This document shows, one piece after another, positions 43,570 to 51,659 of a stretch of 64,000 nt of DNA. The DNA lies in the NCBI GenBank assembly GCA_964607445.1, contig CAZSKN010000011.1, forward strand, positions 12,831-76,830, written 5' to 3'. Made by a program: the position numbers and the translations under genes. Position 1 is the first letter of the stretch. Every line of letters begins with the position of its first letter. The DNA comes from CALCKU01 sp964607445 (GTDB lineage: Bacteria; Pseudomonadota; Alphaproteobacteria; Caulobacterales; Maricaulaceae). A model generated the notes under the pieces. That model had not been told where the DNA came from, did not search any database, and worked only from the letters and a program-made list of their open reading frames with translations.

Positions 43570-44268
43570 ATGCGCACCGGCATACACATCAGCCTATTTA
43601 TCGCAGCTTTGATCCTTATTTTTGTCAGCTTAGATCGCAATATACCATCCCAACATTTATTTTGGCGCGGGTTAAATCCTGCAACACCGCCGGGCTTTGC
43701 GACCCGTACCCAACTCTTACGGCTGAGCTTGTCGTCATCTGAGCGCTGTATGGCTCTGGCGGATCAGCATACGCCTTTGCGTTCACAAGCGGCACAGCCT
43801 AAAAAAACCGCGTCCATTTGCGGGTGGAATGTCGCGCGAACGGTTGATGGCGTAGCACAGGTTGATTTTTCACCCCAAAATATAGACATGCAATGCCCGT
43901 TATCCCTCGGCGTAGCCATCTGGACGCAAGACATTGACCGCTTGGCGCAGGATATTTTCGGATCTTCCTTACGACGTATACAGCATTATGGCAGCTATAG
44001 CTGTCGTCGCCAAAACGGAAATACGTCAGGCGCCTGGAGCGAACATGCATTTGGCAATGCTTGGGATGTGTCCGGCTTTGAACTTGATAATGGGCACATT
44101 ATAAGTATTCAAAAAGATTGGCACGGCGACCCCGCAGCGCGGCGGTTCTTACGCAAAGTGCGTAAAAGCGCCTGCCAAATCTTCAGGGTGACATTAAGCC
44201 CGGACTTCAACACAGCCCATCATGATCATTTCCATGTCGATATGGGCCCGACAACATCATGCCGTTAA
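43570..44268 (+). CDS. Extensin-like family protein, probable cell-wall peptidase
   Basis: A 232-residue protein with an N-terminal hydrophobic anchor or signal (LFIAALILIFVSL). The extensin-like C-terminal domain has SICGWNVART, a central RRIQHYGSYSCR, HAFGNAWDVSGF and the metal-site-like ending HHDHFHVDMGP. This fold resembles the D-alanyl-D-alanine carboxypeptidase/VanY group, so a peptidoglycan cross-bridge or stem peptidase activity is plausible. Cysteines may form disulfides in the periplasm. Its last four bases overlap the stop of the convergent cca gene. Confidence 0.88.
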   Translation: MRTGIHISLFIAALILIFVSLDRNIPSQHLFWRGLNPATPPGFATRTQLLRLSLSSSERCMALADQHTPLRSQAAQPKKTASICGWNVARTVDGVAQVDFSPQNIDMQCPLSLGVAIWTQDIDRLAQDIFGSSLRRIQHYGSYSCRRQNGNTSGAWSEHAFGNAWDVSGFELDNGHIISIQKDWHGDPAARRFLRKVRKSACQIFRVTLSPDFNTAHHDHFHVDMGPTTSCR

Positions 44269-45515
44269 CCCCGATGTATTAACTTAAGCGCCATAAGTAA
44301 TTTCTTACGATCTGCCGTAAATCCGCTGCGTATCCAAAGTGCCTTTAAGGCCTCCAAGGTCTTGCCCATATCAGGGCCGGGCGCGAGGCCCTCTGCTTTA
44401 AGGTCTTTGCCCGAGAGGGGAAAGTCTGGGGGCGACCAGTTTTGGGCGCGCTCCGCCAGAGCCATCCACCGCGCGCTTTTTATCGGATCGCCTTCTCCCG
44501 CCGCTCGCAGGTAAGCCCTATCGATAGTCGTTTGATGTCCTGCAGAATATATTGCCGCCAATATCGTACGCTCATTTGCAAAGGGATCAAGCGCCGTATC
44601 GTCTTGTGCCCACGCTCGCAACCGCGCGCTTTCCGCATTCGACATTTTTAATCGTTTACATAACAAAGCTATCTGTAAAGGCTCGCGAGCGCTCATCGCC
44701 ATTAGCCTTAAAAGCGGATCCGGTTTTAAGGCTTCGCGGACCTCATGCTGCACAAATTTCATAAGCCCGTCGACATTACTCGCCTCGGGCAATAATAATT
44801 CTAAAATATCCTGATGCAAAAGGGTTTGTAAGGCCCGCTCGGGACGGTCGGCAGACAAAAGCTTTTTAAGTTCTGTCCATACACGCTCAGAGGATAATGT
44901 TTTCAAGCCATGCGCCCCCTGCCGACAGGCATTTAGCGCCTCTTTATCCAAGGGGGATTTACCCATATAATAGGCCACAAATCGGAAATAACGTAATATT
45001 CGAAGATAATCTTCGGCAATGCGTTGATCCGCCTCCCCGATGAATCTCAAGCGCATAGCAGCCAGATCAGATAAACCCTGACCTGTTGGATCATACAGCA
45101 CGCCCTGCGCATCCACATAAAGAGCATTCATGGTAAAGTCCCGCCTCTGCGCATCTTCGGCCCAATCTTGGGTAAATGTTATTACCGCCCGACGCCCATC
45201 CGTCTCTACATCTTTACGCAGGCTGGTAATCTCAAATGACACTTTATCAATAACCGCCGTCAGAGTGCCATGCTCGCGTCCCGTAGACACACACCGAATT
45301 TTAGCCGCTTTCAGGGTAGCCTCGACATCATCCGGAACCAGTTGTGTCGCCAAATCAATATCGTCGACCGCGTGGCCGAGTAAATGATTACGAACGCAGC
45401 CGCCCACAAGACGAAGGGTATCCGGGGGAAAGGCTGTAAATAACCGGCTTACCGCCGTATCAAAAAGGGCCGAGAAATCCAGACCATCGTCATGAGGTGT
45501 ATTTTCTTTAGTCAT
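44265..45515 (-). CDS. cca: CCA-adding tRNA nucleotidyltransferase/poly(A) polymerase family
   Basis: Adds the 3' CCA end to tRNAs. The N-terminal nucleotidyltransferase domain has LVGGCVRNHLLGHAVDDIDLAT, with the GG motif and DxD catalytic pair, and RRDFTMNALYVD, followed by the RNA-binding helices (RILRYFRF). About 416 residues from ATG 45515 (MTKENTPHDDG), which follows GAGG six bases upstream; a frame from 45578 overlaps the preceding Nudix gene. In alphaproteobacteria the CoA-type Nudix gene commonly lies directly upstream, as here. Confidence 0.93.
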   Translation of the reverse strand: MTKENTPHDDGLDFSALFDTAVSRLFTAFPPDTLRLVGGCVRNHLLGHAVDDIDLATQLVPDDVEATLKAAKIRCVSTGREHGTLTAVIDKVSFEITSLRKDVETDGRRAVITFTQDWAEDAQRRDFTMNALYVDAQGVLYDPTGQGLSDLAAMRLRFIGEADQRIAEDYLRILRYFRFVAYYMGKSPLDKEALNACRQGAHGLKTLSSERVWTELKKLLSADRPERALQTLLHQDILELLLPEASNVDGLMKFVQHEVREALKPDPLLRLMAMSAREPLQIALLCKRLKMSNAESARLRAWAQDDTALDPFANERTILAAIYSAGHQTTIDRAYLRAAGEGDPIKSARWMALAERAQNWSPPDFPLSGKDLKAEGLAPGPDMGKTLEALKALWIRSGFTADRKKLLMALKLIHRG

Positions 45516-45553
45516 AGACGGCCTCACCTGTTTTGACACGCTCACCTTATCGG

Positions 45554-46150
45554 TTAGGCTGCAAACCCACGTTGCCACAACCTATACATCACCATAGCCG
45601 TCATACCCCAAATATTTCGATGAGTCCCATTATCATTATAAGGCATATCAATAAGGGTAAATTTTTCATTCCACCCTTCGGCCTGACGTTCTATGTGATT
45701 ATCCCCATTCATAACAAATGAAAACGGCACTTCGAAAACATCGTCCACTTCACGCGGATCAGGTATAATTTCGGCGTCCGGGGCTACAATACCGATAAAG
45801 GGTGTCACCCGAAAGGCATAGGATACGTCAAAAGACGGCAAACGTCCCAACGGGGTCACGGCCTTTGCTGGAATGCCGATCTCTTCTTCCGTTTCACGCA
45901 AGGCCGCCATTAACGCATCTTCGCCGTTCTTAACGCCGCCGCCCGGAAAACTTATCTGCCCGGCATGCGTAGGCATAGTTTCCGGCCTCAGGGTTAAAAT
46001 AACCTGCCAATCCTCACGCATGACGAGCGGCATTAGGACAGCAGCACGCTTCTGACCTTGTTTTTTGATCGCGTCGCATCCGTCTGTAATATCAATTGGC
46101 AATAAGGCAGATTGCACGCGCGTTATGATAGGATCAGGCAATTTCGGCAT
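45554..46150 (-). CDS. Nudix hydrolase, CoA pyrophosphatase (NudL) type
   Basis: A 198-residue Nudix protein. The Nudix box is GGGVKNGEDALMAALRETEEEIGI, with catalytic glutamates within RETEEE. Residues around LTLRPETMPTHAGQISFPGG are the CoA-pyrophosphatase signature found ahead of the box in NudL proteins. Its substrate should be coenzyme A or acyl-CoA. The open frame begins with TTG at 46171; I prefer the ATG at 46150 (MPKLPDPI), since neither has a ribosome site. It is the middle gene of DUF1285-nudL-cca. Confidence 0.9.
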   Translation of the reverse strand: MPKLPDPIITRVQSALLPIDITDGCDAIKKQGQKRAAVLMPLVMREDWQVILTLRPETMPTHAGQISFPGGGVKNGEDALMAALRETEEEIGIPAKAVTPLGRLPSFDVSYAFRVTPFIGIVAPDAEIIPDPREVDDVFEVPFSFVMNGDNHIERQAEGWNEKFTLIDMPYNDNGTHRNIWGMTAMVMYRLWQRGFAA

Positions 46151-46188
46151 TTCTAGGTTTTCAAACAACAAGGTTAATAATTATATAT

Positions 46189-46767
46189 CTAAACCAGATG
46201 AATATTTGTAGGCCCGAGTGGAAAAAATTGTCCCCGCGCATAAACGCCTAATTGCACACCTTCCGGTGTCGACAATTCTACAGCATATTCTACCAATTCA
46301 TAAAAAACAGCCCGGGTTAAGGCCGCGTCAAGCCGTCCACGTACGCGGATAAAGGGTCTAGGCTCTAATGTCTGGGGATCCGTATCTACACGCAAAGGAC
46401 GGTCTGGTCCTAACTCAATGGTCGCCTCCATATTGGTTTTAAAAAAGATACGTTGATTTTCTCCTGCCCCGTCAACATCGACCCGCGTTGCCAGAAAATG
46501 TCCTCGTTCAACCTTGATTTTGATTTTTTCAACAGGCGTGACCAGATATGTCTCCCCATCGGCATCCTTGCGTAAGATCGTTGAAAATAATTTCACCAAA
46601 GGCGCGCGCGTAATCTGCGTGCCGTCATGCCACCACGTCCCATCCCCACGGATGACCATATCCATTTCACCACAATAGTCCGGTTCCCACAAATGCACCG
46701 GGGGTAAGCCTCCATCTTGCGCATTAGACTTTGCCTGCGCTATCAATTCTTTAAGATCGAAGCTCAT
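46189..46767 (-). CDS. DUF1285 domain protein
   Basis: A 192-residue cytoplasmic protein with the DUF1285 arrangement: DMVIRGDGTWWHDGTQI, TRAPLVKLFSTILRKD (the second conserved block), LVTPVEKIKIKVE and RGRLDAALTRAVFYELVEYA. No function is established. The location immediately upstream of a CoA Nudix and cca genes is common in alphaproteobacteria, so co-transcription is likely. The gap to the Nudix gene is about 38 bases. Confidence 0.85.
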   Translation of the reverse strand: MSFDLKELIAQAKSNAQDGGLPPVHLWEPDYCGEMDMVIRGDGTWWHDGTQITRAPLVKLFSTILRKDADGETYLVTPVEKIKIKVERGHFLATRVDVDGAGENQRIFFKTNMEATIELGPDRPLRVDTDPQTLEPRPFIRVRGRLDAALTRAVFYELVEYAVELSTPEGVQLGVYARGQFFPLGPTNIHLV

Positions 46768-46904
46768 AATGATCCTATTTTCCTATAATTGCCTGCTTTT
46801 AATGTATCTATCATAGACAAAATCACATTCATGTCTCATCTTTTCCTATAAGTCGTCTATACAAGCGTCTGCCTAAACCGTTTATCACCTATCGAGTCTC
46901 ATAT

Positions 46905-47909
46905 ATGTCCCTTCATACAGATGTTTCAGTTCCAGCAAACCTTGAAAAGGCCGCTGAAAAAGCCAGTCAAAAACTTGTCAAAGCCAAAGACAATATAGGG
47001 GTCGTTATTTTAGGACAAGACCGTGTCGTCGATCTGGCAATGACCGCTATTTTATCCGGTGGACATGCTTTGCTAGTCGGTGTACCTGGCTTGGCTAAAA
47101 CGCTCCTTGTCGAGACGCTTGGTACCGTTATGGGGCTGGATGCCAAACGCGTACAATTTACACCCGATCTTATGCCGGCCGATATTGTAGGGTCCGAAGT
47201 TCTTGAAGAAAATGCAAAGGGAAAACGCAGTTTTCGGTTTATTCCGGGCCCCGTCTTTTGCCAACTTTTAATGGCTGATGAAATCAACCGGGCCAGCCCG
47301 CGGACGCAATCGGCCCTTTTACAAGCTATGCAAGAACGGTTTGTAACCGTGGCCGGTGTCCGCCATGACCTCCCGGCACCCTTCCATGTTCTAGCAACAC
47401 AAAACCCGATTGAACAAGAAGGCACCTACCCTTTGCCTGAAGCGCAACTGGATCGTTTTTTATTCCAAATCGATATTGCCTTTCCCGAACTCGATACTGA
47501 AAAACAAATTCTTGTCACCACAACAGGGGCGCATATCGCCAGTGCCCAAAAAGCCCTTACACCCAAACAGCTTATTGATATGCAAACCCTTATACGCAAA
47601 TTACCCGTCGGTGACGGAGTCGTGAATGCGATTTTAACCTTGGTCAGAAATGCACGGCCAGATCAAACGGCCATCTCTCATATTTCCGAGACGATTGCAT
47701 GGGGGCCGGGGCCACGCGCCGGACAGGCCTTAATGCTGGCCACGCGCGCCAAAGCCTTGATCGATGGGCGGCTTTCTCCGTCTATTGATGATGTTCTAGA
47801 TTTAGCTGGCCCGGTACTAAAGCACCGTATGGCACTTAGCTTTGCAGCGCGTGCAGACGGGCATACGCTGGATAAAATCATTAGCCAGTTAAAAGACAGT
47901 ATCGCCTAA
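46905..47909 (+). CDS. MoxR-family AAA ATPase
   Basis: A 334-residue MoxR chaperone ATPase. Walker A is GVPGLAKT (59-66) and Walker B is MADEIN (Asp125, Glu126). ATQNPIEQEGTYPLPEAQLDRF and the sensor segments are typical. MoxR proteins help mature or switch vWA-domain partners, and here three predicted Bat-like membrane genes follow directly. The gap to DUF58 is five bases. The first gene of the operon has a 137-base intergenic space with no clear promoter motif. Confidence 0.95.
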   Translation: MSLHTDVSVPANLEKAAEKASQKLVKAKDNIGVVILGQDRVVDLAMTAILSGGHALLVGVPGLAKTLLVETLGTVMGLDAKRVQFTPDLMPADIVGSEVLEENAKGKRSFRFIPGPVFCQLLMADEINRASPRTQSALLQAMQERFVTVAGVRHDLPAPFHVLATQNPIEQEGTYPLPEAQLDRFLFQIDIAFPELDTEKQILVTTTGAHIASAQKALTPKQLIDMQTLIRKLPVGDGVVNAILTLVRNARPDQTAISHISETIAWGPGPRAGQALMLATRAKALIDGRLSPSIDDVLDLAGPVLKHRMALSFAARADGHTLDKIISQLKDSIA

Positions 47910-47914
47910 ACTAA

Positions 47915-48808
47915 ATGTTCGAGACCCGCACATCCCCGCTTGCCTTACGTCGACAAGCTGAACGTCTGGCCGCACCCTACCCGACTCTGCTCGCGGAAGC
48001 CGAACGTGTCGCTGCTATTGTCGCGCAAGGTGTACATGGGCGTCGCCGCGCCGGACAAGGTGAAACCTTTTGGCAATATAGAAATTACCAATCGTCGGAT
48101 TCTGCCCACCATATAGACTGGCGGCGATCGGCACGAAGCGATCAGGTCTATGTAAGGGAAAATGAATGGGAAGCTGCCAATACAGTTTACATTTGGCGGG
48201 ACGGAGCCAGTGGTATGGATTGGCAATCGCAAAACTTGCTCCCGACCAAACAGGACCGCGCCAGTGTTCTCGCAATAGCCTGTGCCGCTTTATTAATGCG
48301 GGCAGGTGAACGGTGTGCGGTCTTAGGCGAAAGCGAACGCCCAAGATCAGGCCGTTTGGGTCTGGAACGTATCGCGCGTCGCCTCGCGCTGAGTTCAGGT
48401 ACGCGCCAAAATTTGCAAACCGAAATTCCAGCGCATGCTCGCCTGATTATCCTCTCGGATTTTCTTGAAGGTGCCGAGGTTTGGCGAGACCGTCTTGCCC
48501 GGCTTTCCGGACGGCCCGCTAAAGGCGTGCTGGTACAAATGATTGATCCCGCCGAACGAGATTTCCCCTATAAAGGCCGGGTGCAAATGCGCCTGCCCGG
48601 ACGTTCGGCCCTAGAGCCCTTTACACTGGGGCGTGCCGAACGCGCACAAGCGGGCTATCGTCGCAAATTCCAAACGCATTGCGAGATGATGGCACAAACC
48701 TCGCGCCGCCTTGGCTGGCCGTTAATTACACATGAAACCGACGCACCCGCAACGCTGGCCCTAACCGCTCTATACATGTCGCTTAACGCCCCTGTAGACG
48801 GGAGGTAA
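47915..48808 (+). CDS. DUF58 protein of the MoxR operon
   Basis: A 297-residue DUF58 protein, the usual partner of MoxR. The central DUF58 core reads HGRRRAGQGETFWQYRNYQ, DWRRSARSDQVYVRENEWE and, later, a vWA-like HARLIILSDFLEGAEV segment. No membrane helix is apparent, so it is presumed cytoplasmic. It follows moxR by five bases, and the next gene starts with GTG one base after its TAA, with GGAGG at 48801-48805. Function in other bacteria is unknown, but the gene set resembles aerotolerance operons. Confidence 0.92.
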   Translation: MFETRTSPLALRRQAERLAAPYPTLLAEAERVAAIVAQGVHGRRRAGQGETFWQYRNYQSSDSAHHIDWRRSARSDQVYVRENEWEAANTVYIWRDGASGMDWQSQNLLPTKQDRASVLAIACAALLMRAGERCAVLGESERPRSGRLGLERIARRLALSSGTRQNLQTEIPAHARLIILSDFLEGAEVWRDRLARLSGRPAKGVLVQMIDPAERDFPYKGRVQMRLPGRSALEPFTLGRAERAQAGYRRKFQTHCEMMAQTSRRLGWPLITHETDAPATLALTALYMSLNAPVDGR

Positions 48809-48809
48809 T

Positions 48810-51659
48810 GTGACAGCAATATTCATGTTCATTTTCACATTTACACGTTTTGGCTTGACACTGGGTAGCCTGACCTTCCTAGCGCCGCTGACCTTGATCG
48901 GACTTTTCGCCCTTCCCTTTATTTGGTGGTTATTACGGGTCACACCGCCACGGCCTCAACGCGAGACCTTCCCGCCGCTGCGGATTTTGCAAGATGTCGT
49001 TACCGAAGAAGAAACCCCCAATAGTACGCCGTGGTGGCTTCTGCTTTTGCGCATGCTCATGATAGCGCTATTGGCGATTGGATTGGCCCGCCCTATTCTA
49101 ACGCAACCTGAAGGGGTCGACCAACGCCCGCTAACACTCATTATTGATAATGGATGGGACGCCGCCGTGAATTGGGGCGCTATACTTAAAGACGCCGAAG
49201 CCCGGATTAATGATGCCCGGCGCAAAAATGTAGAGGTGTTATTGCTAACGACCGCGCCGTCACACGATGATAATGCGCCGACGCAGCAGGCTGCGCCCGC
49301 ATTTGGCCCGGCAGCGCGCGCCGTTAAAACCCTTAAAAGCCTGACCCCTGAAGCCGTAAACCCGGACCATGCCAAACTTGGCAAAACACTCGATACACTT
49401 GATATTTCGACCAGCGAAGCCGTCTGGCTATCCTCGGGCTATGACTTTGGCACGGCAGATCACCTCGGCAAAGCCATGCGCCGCGCCGCCAGCGCGGAAC
49501 GCCTCGCCCCGCTTGAAGACTCGCTTCCTCTCATGCCGGGGCGGGTGGAAGAAACAGCCGAAGGTCTAAGAAGTATATGGTGGCGCACCACACAAAATAG
49601 TTTGCGCCGTGCCACAGTAACAGTACATGGGCGCGGAGGGCGCGTATTAGAGCGCCAAGATATCACCTTTTCTGCGGGGTCACTTACGGCCACGGCAGAC
49701 TTTTCTTTGCCCGTCGAATTACGCCATCGCATCTCGGCCTTGCGCGTTTCCGGTCAAAGTGCCGCCGGATCGGTAAAATTACTGGATGATAGCTGGTCAC
49801 GACCTTTGATCGGCTTGTTAAACACAGGCGATGATACAGGCAGCCCGCTATTATCAGAGGCCTTTTACACCGAAACGGCGCTTTCGCCCTATGCCGATAT
49901 TTTTTCCGGTCAGCTCCAAGATTTATTGCCTGTTGCGCCGTCAATTATCATTATGCCGGACGCGGACAGGGTCGAGTCGGCCCAATTAAAAGAGTTCGTG
50001 GAAACCGGCGGGCTGCTTATCCGCTTTGCCGGGCCGAAATTGGCCAAGCGCCGGGATAGTCTTTTACCTGTAGCCCTGCGTGACGGCGGACGAGCGCTTG
50101 GCGGCGCCTTAACATGGGAAGATCCGCAAAATCTTGCAAACTTTACCGCAGGCAGCCCGTTTTTTGGTCTTACGGTGCCCCAAGATTTCCGTGTAAAACG
50201 TCAAGTCATGGCAGAACCCGGTGCCGATACAGATACAAAAACCTGGGCGCGTCTGGAAGACGGGTCGCCCATTGTAACATCGGCGACGCGTGGCTTGGGC
50301 CGGATTGTTTTGTTTCATGTGACCGCAGGGCCCGAATGGTCAAATTTAGCTTTCGGTGGCCTCTATGTTGACATGCTCAGGCGGCTATTGCCACTAGCGC
50401 GTGCCCGTTCTGTCCAAAATATTGAAACCCAAGGAGATTGGGTCGCGGATCGTATTTTAACAGGTTTCGGACAGTTAGAACCTCCCGGCCCTCAGGTCAG
50501 CACGATTGCCAATGCAGATTTTGATACCGCTGAAGTGTCCTTGCAAACCCCGCCCGGCCTCTATCGTCAGGGCACGCAAAGACAAGCCTTGAACATGGTC
50601 GACACGCCTGAAGACATCGGTGTGATCGGCCCCTTACCCGGTGTAAAGACCGGACGTTATGGCGAAACAACACAGCGTTTTATAAGTGGATGGCTTTTAG
50701 GGCTTGCTCTGGCATTTCTGACATTGGATGTCTGTGTAGCCCTTCTTATTTCCGGGCGTTTGTCGAATTTACATTGGAGGAAATTTCGTGAAATTTCCGT
50801 AACGCGAGTTCCCATGGCGCTGCTGATAACCGGGCTTGTACTGGGTTTAAGCCCCGCCGATGACGCGCACGCGCAAACCGTGTCATCAAAATCAACAGAT
50901 ACGGCCGCTATCGCCCCTGCCTTGGGTTTACATCTTGCCTATATTGAAACGGGAAATGCCCGCATAGATGACCTCAGCCACGCCGCCTTAACCGGATTAG
51001 TTAAAGCGCTGGGCGAACGCACAACAATTGAAGCGTCAGGCGTCAGAGCTGTTGTTCCCGGTCAAGATGACTTGGTATATTATCCATTTTTATATTTCCC
51101 TGTTAGACGGGACGCAGCCGCACTTTCAGCCCAAGCCAGTAACGCACTTAATGCCTATATGGCCAGTGGCGGTACAGTTGTCTTTGACACGCAAGACCAA
51201 GGTGACAAGGCCATTTTAGGACATGCCACCCACCCCGGATTAGCGCGTGTTTCCGAGGCGCTTGATATTCCCTCACTCGGTCCTGTTCCGAATGATCATG
51301 TTTTGACGAAATCCTTTTACCTGACCCAAGTCTTCCCAGGACGGTGGGCAAACGGCACAGTCTGGGTTGATAAGAACCGCAATGGAGCATCGCAGGACGG
51401 GGTCAGTAGTGTTATAATCGGCAGTCAGGACTGGGCCGCCGGATGGGCTATAGATACGGATGGCATCCCTATTATAGATATTGAAAATGATATTGCCCGC
51501 CAGCGCGAAATGTCTATTCGCTTCGGGGTCAATCTGACCATGTATGCTTTAGCCGGAAATTACAAAGCCGATCAAGTTCACGCTGCAGCCCTGATAGAAA
51601 GGCTGGGAACTGTCGATAAAACGCCAAAAAATCTCGGCCCGCAGGGAGGCCCGCAATAA
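48810..51659 (+). CDS. BatA/DUF4159 membrane protein
   Basis: A 949-residue protein with a BatA-like N-terminal (two helices, LIGLFALPFIWWLLRV and LLLRMLMIALLAIGLARPIL, flanking a basic segment), a central vWA-like domain and a helix near residues 625-650. The C-terminal DUF4159 domain contains HLAYIETGNARIDDLSHAA and DDLVYYPFLYFPV. Translation starts with GTG 48810 directly after the strong GGAGG. The stop and the next ATG share a base (TAATG), so the operon is tightly coupled. Most of the central part is likely periplasmic. The function is not established. Confidence 0.88.
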   Translation: MTAIFMFIFTFTRFGLTLGSLTFLAPLTLIGLFALPFIWWLLRVTPPRPQRETFPPLRILQDVVTEEETPNSTPWWLLLLRMLMIALLAIGLARPILTQPEGVDQRPLTLIIDNGWDAAVNWGAILKDAEARINDARRKNVEVLLLTTAPSHDDNAPTQQAAPAFGPAARAVKTLKSLTPEAVNPDHAKLGKTLDTLDISTSEAVWLSSGYDFGTADHLGKAMRRAASAERLAPLEDSLPLMPGRVEETAEGLRSIWWRTTQNSLRRATVTVHGRGGRVLERQDITFSAGSLTATADFSLPVELRHRISALRVSGQSAAGSVKLLDDSWSRPLIGLLNTGDDTGSPLLSEAFYTETALSPYADIFSGQLQDLLPVAPSIIIMPDADRVESAQLKEFVETGGLLIRFAGPKLAKRRDSLLPVALRDGGRALGGALTWEDPQNLANFTAGSPFFGLTVPQDFRVKRQVMAEPGADTDTKTWARLEDGSPIVTSATRGLGRIVLFHVTAGPEWSNLAFGGLYVDMLRRLLPLARARSVQNIETQGDWVADRILTGFGQLEPPGPQVSTIANADFDTAEVSLQTPPGLYRQGTQRQALNMVDTPEDIGVIGPLPGVKTGRYGETTQRFISGWLLGLALAFLTLDVCVALLISGRLSNLHWRKFREISVTRVPMALLITGLVLGLSPADDAHAQTVSSKSTDTAAIAPALGLHLAYIETGNARIDDLSHAALTGLVKALGERTTIEASGVRAVVPGQDDLVYYPFLYFPVRRDAAALSAQASNALNAYMASGGTVVFDTQDQGDKAILGHATHPGLARVSEALDIPSLGPVPNDHVLTKSFYLTQVFPGRWANGTVWVDKNRNGASQDGVSSVIIGSQDWAAGWAIDTDGIPIIDIENDIARQREMSIRFGVNLTMYALAGNYKADQVHAAALIERLGTVDKTPKNLGPQGGPQ

